Assembly (NCBI GenBank): GCA_023105745.1
Contig: JALGQZ010000008.1
Span: 19,963,866 to 20,027,865 of the forward strand
Source of the DNA: Austropuccinia psidii
Lineage: Eukaryota > Basidiomycota > Pucciniomycetes > Pucciniales > Sphaerophragmiaceae
Length of the DNA stretch: 64,000 nucleotides
Direction of reading: 5' to 3'
Part shown: piece by piece, positions 36,191 through 47,574 of the stretch
How positions within the stretch are numbered: the first letter of the stretch is position 1
Layout of the letters: each line of letters begins with the position of its first letter
Made by a program: the position numbers and the translations under genes
Notes under the pieces: model-generated
What the model was told of the DNA's origin: nothing
What the model saw: only the letters and a program-made list of their open reading frames with translations
Database searches by the model: none

Positions 36191-36365
36191 TAAACAACCT
36201 GAGGTTTATTCAAAATGAACCATTCTGCTTTTTATGTGATAGAATAAATTTCATCACATCTATATAGGTGATTCAAAAACACATGAGGAATAGATAAACA
36301 TAGTCATGTGATTTAAAATGAACCAAACATGTGTGATGTGACATCACATGGACCGTGGTGATGGA
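36190..36365 (-). repeat. Right terminal inverted repeat of the foldback-like element
   Basis: Ends CACATGGACCGTGGTGATGGA; reverse complement of the left end. Gypsy-2 pol resumes directly after it. Confidence 0.8.
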
Positions 36366-39300
36366 CTCCTGTACTTCTGTTGTAGGAGTTGAAACAGTAT
36401 GCCACACTGTTTGTGTTTGGCATATGTCTTCATTACTGCACTGAGAAACTCATTATGCAGTTGTGAGGAACTTATTCCCAATATGGGAGTTTCTTTTCCT
36501 TCTGAATCAGTGTCTCCACTGTCTGGGGTACCACTTTCTGGTGCCCATTCAGAAAATTTGAAGTGTTTCCTCCTATCTATTTCCATTAAATGGATAGGAA
36601 TCTTGGCTGCTACTTCAGGGTCATAGGCTGGATTACTTTTGACATTTTCCAGTGGCCATCTGCATTGGTGTCGCTTTTTCCTTTTTTGTATATAATGGTC
36701 ATATTGCCTCTATACTCTTCAATTGCTATTTGCCACCTCAGCATGTGTCTATTGGTAGTCTTCATGTTCAGTAAAGACTTCAAACACTGCACATTGCAAA
36801 TAATAGTGGAGTTTCTCCAGAGCCCAGACTAGGCATAGGCATTCAGTCTGGGTGGCCCCATACCTGGCTTCTGAATCTTTCAGTTTCCTAGAGATGTAGC
36901 ATATCACTCCCTCGCTTGGTTCACCATCTACAACTTGTCTCCGGTGAAGGGCTTCCCCTAAGCCTTGGCTCCATGCTGCATCTATGTATAGCTTTAATGG
37001 TAGCTAAAAAGCAGGTAATTTGAGCACAGGTGAATTCGTGAGTTCTTCTTTGATCCTCTCATATTCATCCCTCCTTTCCTTGGTAATTTCAAAAACTACA
37101 TCTTTTGAACATAACTTGTATAGACTACTAGTTATGTGGGCAAAATTTATGATGTGGTTTCTGTATTAGTTAGCAAACCCAAGGAAATATTGCATCTCTT
37201 TGATGTTCTTTGGTACTGGTTTGAGCAATACTGCTGCTACATTGTTCTGGTCTATGGCCAGAATAAGAGCTGAGACTTTGTGTCCCAGTGCCAGAAATTC
37301 TTGTTGGCCAAAATTGCACTTTTTAAGTGAGATTTTCAGAGTGATGGGTGTTCATTTACTTAGTACTCTGTCTATGTACTGCACATGGTCTTCCCATGTC
37401 TCTAAGCATATAATGATTTCATCAATATACACTACCATCCAGACTTCCAATATTTCTTCTTTAAATATTGTGTCCCTCATCCTTTGGAAGTGGGCTGGTG
37501 CATTTTTGATGCCAAATGGCATCCTGGTGTACTCATATATGCCCATATGGCATATTATTCTCAGTAGTTTCATGGTGTTTGGTTTAGCTCCCTTCTGGTG
37601 GAAGACTTTCATACAATCCATCTTGGTTATGTATTTGGCTTTTTCCAGTTTGTCTAGGGCATGAGGTATCCTTGTTATAGGGTACCTGTCAGCTTTTGTG
37701 TACTTATTCAGAGCTCTTAAATACCCACACAACCTAGATTTTCCATAATGCCAGGTGATCAGGACAGGAGTGGTGATTTCCACTATTTTATTGTGTCCTA
37801 TCTTCCTTATGAAATCCATTTCTAGGAGTTCATTGATGTGTTTCTCAATTTCCTTCCTAGTTTCCCGACTTGCTGGGTATGGAGGTCTTCTTAGCATGGG
37901 TGGATAGGGTCTTTCCACATCCAGAAATAATTCTATATCATGGCCTCTGATTTTGCCTAATGGTTCTTCAACAATGGCAAATGCTGGTCTATTTTTCCTC
38001 AGAATCTTCAGTAGACTAAGTTTCTGTTTACTGGTGAGGGTAGTGCTTAATTGGCCCCCCTGAACTCATTCAGTAATTCTTCTAGAGGGTCATTGGAAGA
38101 TATATGGTATATGTCAAGTGAAAATTTCTTTTCCTTGTTTGTAACAATAGTAATATGCCTATTTTTACTGTTGTAAATATCAATTCCATACATCCTCTGG
38201 TAGTCTGTTCCCAGTAAACTGCCCTTGGATGTGGGAATCTTCAAGTACAACAAACTCTGGATTGAGTCCAATATTACCTTTCCTGTGGGGTATAATTATC
38301 TCCTTGATAATTATCCCAATGATTGTCATCTTCCCTGATGCACTTTTGAATTTCTTTTCCTTGGCTGGCAAGAGTTGTTTCTCCCAATTTGGGAAGTGTT
38401 GATCCAGATAGTTTCTGTCCACTATTGAGCAGTGTGCTCCACTGTCAATGATCAATGGGTATTGAGCATTCTCTATGCAAACAGTCATCTTTGTGTCTAT
38501 CCCATGTATGTATGCCATTACTTTCGTTGGTGTAACTAGGAATGTTTGTGCATCTTGTGTGTATTTACACAAGTTTTTGTTTTAGTGTTCTGTGGCATGC
38601 CTGCTTATAACTGTATGTCCTGAATTTCTAGTGGTTTTCCCTCTTGGTACTCCACTATAAATTCCTCTCTTGGGTCTTGTTCTTCATCAGATTGTTCTCT
38701 GATGGCATCACTCATAGATTCTGATTCAGAATCCTCTGTGGGGGATTTATCCTCTTGGACTTTCTCAATGGCATAGACTTTCTTCTTTGCCTTTGGACAG
38801 TTATTGGCATAATGGTCTGTTGAACCACAATTATGACAAGAATTCTTCTTCTTAGTCACTTCTGCCACTCTTTCTCTGGGTTTGTCTTTAAGCTCCACAC
38901 TGAAAGTTTTTTTCTTCCTGAAACAACTGCTTTTATATGGGCAATATTTCCCTACATTTTTTCTTTTTCTTACATCTTGTAAGGTGTTTGCAATGTCATC
39001 TAGAGTAAAACTTTTGTTGCATCTGCATTTTACTGCATGCTCTAGTTCTGCTTGAATTTGTTTCAGGAGTTTGTGATTCCTTATCTTAATATTTATTGGA
39101 GGATCAATGGCTTTAAGTCTTTTAGACTTTCTGAGAAACCACTCATATGGATATTTGGCCACAGAGTACTTTTCATTTTGAAATGACATGGTCTTCTGCC
39201 ATATCCAAGTACCATTGCTGTACTTTTGGATGATTTGACTCTTCCACCATGGCCAGTTTCTTCTGCCATGGACTGCTTTCATCTCTGTGTACCAAATACT

Positions 39301-41054
39301 GGCATGTCCTTTAAATGCTTTATTAAGTCTAGCAATAATCCAGTAGTCTGGTATGCTTGGTACATCAATAAAGAGTCCTTAGATATAGTCAATGAGCTCC
39401 ATATGATCATATTCTCCTGTTCCAGGGAATTTGGGCAAGCTTGAGACCTCTGGAAGCTGTTTTAATTCTTCCTTCTAAGAATAAGAAATGCTCTCTCCAT
39501 CTTGGTATTGAGATGGATACCGTGCCTTATTCTCCAAACAGTTATCTGGTTTGATGTCTCCTTGGTGATATGGATTATCCATAACATGGCCTTGTGGTTG
39601 GGGCTTCATGTTATGGTAGACATTAAGCGGTTTTTTTTTCATCCAGACAATCCCTGTCCCTTTTTCTGTGATGTTGTTCTTCAAAGACTTTATTCAGTCT
39701 TTGGTTGGTCTCTTCAGAGGCTTTGCTCCATTGAGCATGTCCCTCTTGAAGAGGTTTTACAGTTTTTTCCATGGAGGCTTTTAATGTTTTCATCCTCTCA
39801 TGGCTTGCTTGGAGTTCTGCAAACTGCTTTTGAGTTTTCTCAGCAAATTGGGACATTTGTAACCACAGTGTATCACTGATTAAGTTACTCTCAGGTGTAA
39901 CAACATGATGTTCAATCTGAGTGGGGGTAATATTTCTATTAATGGGGCTACTGATTCTAGAAGTATTCACAGCTATTTCTGGTCCTTGTGCACTTCTTTT
40001 ACCAAGTCCAACAGCTTCTGCATCATTGGGTCTGACTCTCTCTGCCTTTGGTTGAAAGAGGTCTTGTTTTTGCCCTTGTATCCTTGTCTTCTCCTGGAAA
40101 CTTCCTGGGATTGTAAAGAATAGTGACTCTTGGCCACTGATCTGTTGGTTCCTGAATGGTGTGAAGCTATGGGAGAGCTGGTTTGGCCTACTCCTTGTGG
40201 GCCTGAAGGAATCTGAGTATGCCCTGTCTGGGTCAGCTGTTCTTCTATAGCTTGGATAGTGGCTTTATTCTCCCTTATCCTGTTTGCCCTCACCTCCAGG
40301 AGTCTGAAATTCTTGGTGGGATTCCAACCTTTGGTGATTACCATAAGGTCTTTGAAGTCTATCTCTTTGAGACATATCTTCTGGCAACTTGCTCCAAGTT
40401 CTTCCCAGTTGGATGCTAGGTTGAGCCTCTTGTTGTCCATGCTCCATTGGAAAAGGTCTTTTACGAGTTGGTGGAGATGAAGAACTTGATCCATATCCTT
40501 CCAGTCCTCTGGTTTGAGGTTTCTGTTGAATTGGACTGTGAATGGCAGAGTGGGTATGATTTCCCTCAATGTCTTGCCATCCACCACTGTGTCCAAGGTG
40601 TCCTCCTCCAGGTCTTCTGGTTCTGGACAAGCATTCTCTGTTCTCTGACTGGTTCCTTTGGAAGCCAAGGTTTCTGAGGTGTACAGGTGACATATCAGTG
40701 TTTGTAAGCAGCCAAAAACTTAATGTTCTTAGGGTATATACCTTTTACTGTGCCTTGTACAAGTTTTCTGTCTACTGTTGTTGGCAATTTGCCTTGTGAG
40801 GTTACAACTGGGTTAATGATTGTAATCTTCCCTGTACAAGTGGTTAAGGTTGGTTTTACTCGGATTGATTCAGAGTTTCGTGGCTTTCTATTCCTCTGAG
40901 TGGAAATGAGTGTCCATTTTTCAGCTGCTATAAGGCCTTCACTGTGCCTCTTTCCTTTGCCCTTGCTGCCCTCTGGCTCTGAGGGTGTCACTGGTGTGTT
41001 GGCCTGCGACTGGGTCTCAAGTGGGAGGAAGTTTTCTTCCACTGAATAAAACAA
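36366..41054 (-). pseudogene. Gypsy-2 gag-pol relic (RNase H, RT, protease, Gag)
   Basis: Minus frames collinear with Gypsy-1. RNase H is fragmentary (36366-36900). RT lies near 37352-37918, with YIDE where Gypsy-1 has YIDD. Protease DSGA is near 38440, capsid and knuckle [14 protein letters not shown] are at 38605-39282, Gag exon 2 at 39973-40668 and Gag exon 1 at 40695-41054. Stops and shifts occur throughout pol, but the Gag exon-2 frame is open over 231 codons. The 68-nt gag intron, the 86-nt candidate intron and the leader intron signals are all conserved with Gypsy-1. Confidence 0.92.
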
Positions 41055-41660
41055 TAGAAAGAGGGCTTAATGTCATTTAAGCATTCTTAAAAGGATGTTT
41101 GCATGTGTAAGAATGGCTGCTGGGCAATATATTTATATATTATTCCCTTGTATTGTGACAGTGAAATTGAAATTAACAATTACATGTGAGAAATACAGCT
41201 TATTGATAACTGGTACATTGTTTGTAAAGCAGTATCTCACAGATCAACTTGCAATTAGCAAGTATAATCCAAAAAGTGGTTCTGCAAAGGGTAATTGAAA
41301 TGATCAATATACCTAACCATGCTTCTAATACTGTTGATTTTAAAGTAAAAGGTGTCCTTTTTAATTGAAAAAATGGACAGTATTGATGGCTTAAATTGTT
41401 TTAATATTCAAAACATTCCAAAAATAAAGGTTTTGTGGTGATTAAATTATGATCAGTGACGCAACAAGGTAAATAAAATAGAAAAAACACAGTGGTATAT
41501 AACATATACAACTCAAAGAATGAATATAAGATATAGATTATAATTTATTTTTTAATCAAACTACACCTAAAAAAATAAACAAGATGTCAGAAATAAAAGA
41601 AAAATAATAAAAAACTCACTTTTATGCATAAAAAGGTCCAAAAAAACCCAAAAAAAACCA

Positions 41661-41674
41661 TGGCCAGGCCCCCA
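41661..41674 (-). other. Gypsy-2 primer-binding site
   Basis: Minus strand TGGGGGCCTGGCCA, 3 nt from the 5' LTR; 13 of 14 bases match the Gypsy-1 site. Confidence 0.75.
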
Positions 41675-41677
41675 AAA

Positions 41678-43100
41678 TGTCAGGCTGAGTCTATGATGAA
41701 GCTTATTAATGACTAATTACAAGCTTTAACTATGACTGTGACATGGTGAAAACAGTAATAAAAAGATTTATTAAGCATAATAAGGATTGATAAAAGAATA
41801 TTCAGGGATTTACTATTGAGAAATAGTGGTGGTGAGCACTGTTGAAAACCCTGGGTGCAGCTTTACCTGTTGGGTTACAATAATTAAGATTATATTTATA
41901 CCTTATTATTTTCCAATAGTATAACTATTTTTGACAGTTGTACTATGTAGGAACTCAAGAGAAGGATGAGTAAGCCTTTTCTGGTGGAGAAAAGGTCCCT
42001 TTTTATCCTAAATTTGGGTGGAAACTGCTACTACACCTTTCCACATAGAGGAAGTGAAGACTTTTTACTTCCAAGGACTGGCTTGTGGCTTTCAAAAGGC
42101 TTTTATAGCTTTTATTGGGCTCAGATGTTGTTTTGAAACCACATCTGGGAAGTTTTTACCAATACAGGGTGAAAGGTTTCATCTGGGGACCACATAGCCC
42201 TCTTCTGACGTGTATGACACATAGAATTCTGTGCAGAACCTGTACAGAACCCCAGTATTGACCAAACTATGAGTTATTGAAGTATAAACAGGCTTCTTCA
42301 TCTTTTTGACACCTCATAATCATAGGTATGGGAGAATATCCCACAGTAAGGCTGTATTGGCCTAACTGTGGGAGTTTGACCTTGAAACTTCCATAACATT
42401 GTCACTTTATAAGATATCAAGCTCAAAGTTTGTTCATTGTGTAGCCCTGGATGTGTTCTACACAATTGTACCTCATTTGATATGGTTATCATCAAATATG
42501 GCAAAGTTATGCCATGTACAAGGTTTTTTGTACATATGTATGATTTGCTTAAAATCTGTATGGAACTTGTTTGCCCCAAAACTTTTGTTCTAGATAAGAT
42601 ATGGGGAAATGAATGGCACCATCAGATATCCCTGATTTTTCCCTTTCTGAAAAGACCCCACTTTAGGTATCTCACAATAAAACTGTAGACATTAGATGAG
42701 AGGTGGATATTTTATTCACCCTTATTTGACCTTTTCTTGGTCATAACTTCTGTAGCTCTGGTTATAGCTCAATTTGGCTAGTATCATTGGATATCCCTTA
42801 CTTAGGGATTCATTTTGAATACACATTTGATGGGGTTAAGCCTCTTTCTCTGGATTTCAGATAAGAGGTGAAAATTAAGGTTTATGCTCAGCAACCACTT
42901 TGAGCAGGAATAACTTTGTTATTCTTTGTCCTATGATGGTGGGACTTGTGTATTTGAGAAGTGGTGGGTTTCCTCTTCATTTTGATACCTTTTGAGCTGA
43001 TTTGGCTCAGCTCCATGTTTTGGTAGTATCTTGGCTTTACTATTGGTTTATGGTATTTGGCTGTCATGCTTGTGCTCTGGTTTTGAGTCACACACTGACA
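41678..43100 (-). repeat. Gypsy-2 5' LTR
   Basis: 1423 bp, ending CACTGACA at the CTTCA duplication. The family hairpin at 42122-42147 has one mismatch. Confidence 0.95.
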
Positions 43101-43339
43101 CTTCAAATTCAAAAACATAGATACAAAGATCAAATTTTCCACCTGATTTCCTGAACAACACAAACTACAACTCAATCCCATACATCATCATACGTAGCCC
43201 CTTCTCCCCTTATAACTGTCTGTCATCATAGTGAATTACCAAATTTTCCCAACATATTTTCTAAGAATTTGGTTATTTATAGTTTAGCTATTTCCATATT
43301 TTTTAACATTGTCTCATTTTTCACCATCTTACTCAAATT

Positions 43340-44532
43340 TATTCATTACACCTTATAACAACTCTGCCAGCTTGTTTATTCAATATGTTGTGTAAAATCA
43401 TACAAGCCACAGTTACTTTGCCTGTATGCAATGGTAAAATTGCTTGTGGTGTCAACAAACACGTAAAACAATTTTTTAATTTCCCAAATGCTTTTTTAGC
43501 TACTATTGTGCAATGTATTCAAAAGTAATGCAGCTTTGGAATCATACCAATAAAATAAGTAAGAGTTTACTCACCATGTCAGCAAGTGAATTTTATCAAA
43601 ACTCATATGTGAAACATCTTGTTGATTACATGAAGGTGTAAGAATTGGTAATTTGGCTGAATATCTGGAATCCCCAATCAATAGAAAATTGAGAGGGAAT
43701 CATGAAATACCATTGATTAAACATTTCCCTATTTGAGATTTACAAAAAATTTGACTATCATGAATTGAGCCAGGGAGACCTCCATATACCTAAGTTGATA
43801 TCATATCAGTGTTAGTTAATTTGTTCCCACAACTTGTCTTAGAAATAACTTACATTGGAAAAACTCCCATTGCCATCAATGATGCATTGAAATAAAACAG
43901 AATTCCAACCCTTACTATTAACATATGAATTCCATTTGTTGTTTGGTGGTGGAATATTGGGTATATGGGTGCCATTAATGGCCCCAATTATGTTTGGGAG
44001 TCCTTGGTGTCATTTGAACAATTCTTTGATCACCTCCCACTCTGCCTCATTTTCTACATTTGGAAATTTATTCCAAAACTAAACAAATCAATTACTCTTT
44101 TTTTATACATATAAAAATCAATTGCACACTTACATTATGGTTATATCATGCGAAACAACCAATATCCCTTGAACAATTGCTTGTGACACATTGTAAGCTG
44201 TTGACTTACCAATATTAAATAGATGACCCATGGTTTCATAAGAAATACCATGGCCAAGTCAATAAAGTGTTACACCCATTTTTTCTTCTAATGTAAGTCC
44301 CCTGATATCTTGATGAGAACTGTTGCTAACATGCAAACTAAGGCTTGATGCTAATGCAAAAAAATCTTGATGTCCCATACGAAAAAGCCCAATAAATTGT
44401 CCTTCATCAAATAGTTCCTCATGATACCATGGGTTGAAATGGCCAAGTCATGGAATTGCTTAAAATTTTCTATGCCCATCTTTGTGATACCATGCTAAGT
44501 CGAAAGAGGTTGCCATCATTATGCTTGCCATG
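43340..44532 (-). pseudogene. PIF/Harbinger DDE transposase pseudogene with introns
   Basis: From a likely ATG at 44532 the minus strand encodes MASIMMATSFDLAWYHKDGH, then ISYETMGHLFNIGKSTAYNV (helix-turn-helix-like part), GLPNIIGAINGTHI (first catalytic Asp region is IGAIDGTH in the family; here N), YGGLPGSIHDSQIF (second catalytic Asp) and KKAFGKLKNCFTCLL with VTVACMILHNI near the end, stop at 43340. Introns with GTAAGT or GTGAGT donors separate the blocks. Two in-frame stops (44259-44261 and 44010-44012) are TGA at positions where arginine would fit. The N for D change and stops mean it is inactive. It belongs to the DDE_Tnp_4/HARBI1 group. Confidence 0.85.
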
Positions 44533-44664
44533 CCATAAATGATCACACCTGTTTCCATTGGAAGAAATGTTCACAAAGTAATGAATCACAACAAGCAAAT
44601 TAAAATTATTTATTTGCGAAAAATAAAATAGATGTTGAACTATGAATCATGAACGCACAAAGAG

Positions 44665-44786
44665 TTTTGAGATGAATTCATAAAAATCTTGAAATAATTT
44701 TACCGTAAAATTAATTTAAAAAAAAATTGAGAATAATTTCAAAATAATTCTAAAAATCAGTTTAAAACCCGATCATAAACCGGGCC
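44665..44786 (-). repeat. Harbinger right terminal inverted repeat
   Basis: Ends CATAAACCGGGCC followed by TAA; inverse of 23751-23871. Confidence 0.88.
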
Positions 44787-45064
44787 TAAATTGGCCAAGT
44801 GAGTTAATTTTCAGTGTTTTTAATTTTGATTGATTTTATTTAAACGGTTTTCGAAACGGTTTTTGTCTCTGATTACTGGCTGCCCTGACTCCCCCATCTA
44901 CCCATCATCATCCCCCTTTCCTGATTCCAATCCACGTTTCGCGCACTCCTGCTCTCCTTGCTGCTGCCACTCGCTTTGGTTTGTAACATTGTGCGACAGC
45001 ATTGCTTATCACCGATACCGTCAAATCTTTTATTAACTCTTCTCATCTTCTATTTGGTCTTAAC
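44787..45064 (+). promoter_or_regulatory. Upstream region of the PAB2 gene
   Basis: Only 278 bp separate the Harbinger end from the PAB2 start codon. The segment is markedly richer in C and CpG than its surroundings, with pyrimidine-rich blocks (CCCCCTTTCC, CTCCTTGCTGCTGCC). No clear TATA box near the start; a TATTTAAA motif at about 44837-44844 is possible. Confidence 0.5.
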
Positions 45065-46037
45065 ATGAACGGCCTAGAGAACCATGACTCTCGCAACCTC
45101 TCAGAGAACGTCATTGAGGATGATGATCATCAGGTTCGATCTATTGTCATCCATTTTCATCTTCCATTCTTGCTAAGCACTCTTGTCTTGTAAAATCCCT
45201 AATTCCTTGATCGCGTCTGTAGGAACTAGAATCGATGAAACAAAGAGTGCGAGAGATGGAAATGGAAGCCGAAAAGCTGCGAGAGATGCAAGCCCAAGTA
45301 GAAAAAGAAATGAATGAGTCAAACGTCCCTGGCGTGGCTCATGCTCCAGTGCCTGTAGAGGATAAAGAGATCGTTGATAGTCGTAGTGTTTATGTTGGAA
45401 ATGTACGTGTTTGGGTTCAAACCTGGCCGCAAAATCTTACCTATTCTGTTTCCCAAACACCTAATGATTATTCAAATATCCAAAACTAATCGACTCATTT
45501 AAACATTCATTCAGGTTGATTACGGCAGCACGGCTGAGGAGATTCAAGCTCATTTTGCCTCATGTGGGACCATCAATCGGATCACGATCTTGTGCGACAA
45601 GTTTACTGGTCAACCAAAAGGGTTCGTCGTTTTTACCGTTTTCATCTTAAAAGTTTTACTTAACGGTCTGTATTTAGCTTCGCCTATATTGAGTTCGCAG
45701 ATCCTATACTGGTTCCTCAAGCCTGCCTTCTCAATGATTCGCTTTTTCGTGGCCGTCAAATCAAAGTAGTCCTTTTCTTTTTCCATTATATCTTACGTGT
45801 ATCTTGCTCATTTGAATTTTTGGAGCCTTAGGTAATTCCAAAACGGACAAATGTACCAGGCTTCGCCAGAGGAAGAGGTAGGGGCCGAGGACGAGGACGA
45901 GGCTTTAGTCCTTACTTTAGACCGCGCGGAAGGTAAGGATGGTCCAGCTTATACCGAATGCCATTCTCGTCATCACGTTCAGAGTTTAACTCACCCGATT
46001 CTTGCACAGAGCACGTGGCGTTTACCGAGGATTTTAA
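45065..46037 (+). CDS. PAB2: Nuclear poly(A)-binding protein 2 (PABPN1/Pab2 family), six exons
   Basis: Exons 45065-45133, 45223-45402, 45515-45621, 45678-45765, 45832-45932 and 46010-46037 join to 190 codons plus TAA. Introns are 89, 112, 56, 66 and 77 nt, all GT-AG. Residues 24-60 form a charged coiled coil ([18 protein letters not shown]) as in PABPN1. Residues 77-155 are one RRM with RNP2 VYVGNV and RNP1 KGFAYIEF, followed by the hallmark RGRQIKVIPKRTN. The C-terminal tail is an RG repeat region ending YRGF, a target for arginine methylation in this family. The protein binds nascent poly(A) tails, stimulates poly(A) polymerase and takes part in nuclear RNA decay. The last exon choice (acceptor TTGCACAG) gives the tail RARGVYRGF; the nearer acceptor GTTCAG would end the protein two codons later. 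All key residues are intact, so this is a functional host gene in a transposon-filled region. Confidence 0.95.
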
Positions 46038-47540
46038 TTGGCTTGATCATAACAGCTTTTTTGGATCCGACTCTGCGATATATTGCTCAAATTTATTCTG
46101 AACTTCCTATCCTCATTGATTCCGTCTATCAACCCGGTATCGATGCATACCCATATCGGAACAAATGTCCGAGATTGAGTGGTGCAAGGTTGGTCTGGGT
46201 TTGATTGAATCAAATCGAAACTAGCAACGTGAATTTTTCGAGGAATTCTCCATCTAAAAACAAACACATTTACCTATCCTACTCTTTATCTCCTTTCGAC
46301 AACTTTTTTTTTTTTGGTTTTCAATTTTTCTCACCTCACATAAACAAAAGAATGTTGGCCGATAACAGTTTGTTACAAAAAAAACACCTACCCATTAAAA
46401 AGAAAAAAGTAGCATTGGCCATTGTTAAAAAAAGCGGTAGTTTTGTGTTTGGTTAGTAAAGAGGAGGGAAAAAAGCAGTTAAATAAAGAATTAAGATAAA
46501 AAGCAAAAAGGATGAAAATCAACAAGAATGAAAATAAAGTAAAATAAAAGTAATGGGTGAGGGACTATACAACAATGACGAACAAATTCATGGAATTAGC
46601 CCGGCCAGTCAAAATTGGTCAACTTGTCAATAGATTTAAAGGACAAAACTAAAAAAAGTTGAAGGGCGGAAATTGAAATAGCGATTTTGTGAACCCAGAG
46701 CTTTTGGGTTCAACCTCTTGAAACAATTGAAGCGTTGGAGGGCACTGGAAGAGAATGGCACAATACAAATTCATTACAAATATTCTGAGAGACTCAAAAT
46801 GTATCAAAGCTCCAAAATAAAAATAAAAAGTTTGAGTGATAATAGGAAAAAAGATGAGTGCAGTACAAAGCAAGGCCCAAAAACGTAGCAATAGCAATCA
46901 TTTGAGGATGATCAAAGGTCTGTACTAAGTTAACAAAAATGAGTAGAAAATTCATGAAAGAAACAAAGCTTGAGTGTAGGCCATTTCAAAAAACTGAAAT
47001 TATAAACTGATTTTTTTGATTTGGAGCAGTGTCTTGGTTTATTTATAGTATTCTTCTATAGTATGCCGTACCAATTTGGCTTGATAGGCCAACAAAGCAG
47101 CTCAAAAAGAAAATTGAAGTATAGTTCAATTAATTTCCCATTTAAGGTCTTTCTTCATCGTGAAAAAGGTATAATCTAAAAATGATATTTTTAAAGTTCA
47201 AGAATATTATATGACATACCATTACACTATCCAACATGAGAAAACTTTAGAACCGGGCTAGGCAAAAAAACAACAGTTTCCTGGTAAATGATTGTTTTGA
47301 GCTAGTCTCTTTCATTAATTTATTTTTGAAAGAATTTGTTTTTTGATGATGTTAATTTTGATAATAAAAACTTTCAGTATATTAATATCAGCTTAACTAA
47401 TTATTCTGAACAAATATGGAAATGTATTGCATAAAATTGAGAAGTGTATTTGGATTTTAGAATCTCAATATTGATTTTTAAATTACTTCTGACTGTTTCT
47501 AAACAACATATTTGTATAGCAGTTGAAATGCATAATATAT
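46038..47540. other. 3' flank of PAB2 and AT-rich intergenic DNA
   Basis: Contains the PAB2 3' UTR and then AT-rich DNA. A short hairpin (GAACCCAGAGCTTTTGGGTTC, 46691-46711) is the only structure noted. No further gene is recognised. Confidence 0.5.
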
Positions 47541-47574
47541 TGCCTTTTTTTTATAAATGTAAAATTATGATAAA

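Larger units (their letters stand above)
30866..36365. mobile_element. 5.5-kb foldback-like TIR element filled with satellite DNA
   Basis: The two ends are inverted repeats over at least 175 bp: left from 30866 TCCATCAACAAGGTCCAAG, right (reverse complement from 36365) TCCATCACCACGGTCCATG, continuing through CACATCACACAT, GGTTCATTTTAAA, TATATAGATGTGATGAAAT and CCTCAGGTTGTT. Inside come 22-bp subterminal repeats, the 21-bp satellite (31096-35455) and a second 21-bp degenerate array (35456-35990). It precisely interrupts Gypsy-2 pol. No transposase frame and no clear target-site duplication is seen. Long inverted repeats with internal tandem arrays are the hallmark of Foldback-type elements. 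Confidence 0.8.
27945..43100 (-). mobile_element. Gypsy-2: decayed Ty3/gypsy element inserted in the Harbinger transposon
   Basis: LTRs at 27945-29361 (1417 bp) and 41678-43100 (1423 bp) are flanked by a perfect CTTCA duplication (27940-27944, 43101-43105), showing both ends belong to one insertion. Polypurine tract 29362-29375 and primer-binding site 41661-41674 are in place. Without the 5500-bp insertion at 30866-36365 it is 9656 bp, almost the size of Gypsy-1. Many stops and frameshifts disable gag-pol. Confidence 0.95.
23751..44786 (-). mobile_element. PIF/Harbinger DNA transposon, split by nested insertions
   Basis: Terminal inverted repeats of about 121 bp match at 23751-23871 and, inverted, 44665-44786 (outer ends GTCCCGGTTTATGAT and GGCCCGGTTTATGAT). 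Both are flanked by a 3-bp TAA duplication (23748-23750, 44787-44789), which is typical of PIF/Harbinger. The transposase pseudogene lies inside the right end. Removing the solo LTR (25213-26614) and Gypsy-2 (27945-43100), each with its own perfect duplication, leaves about 4.5 kb, a normal size for this superfamily. Confidence 0.85.
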
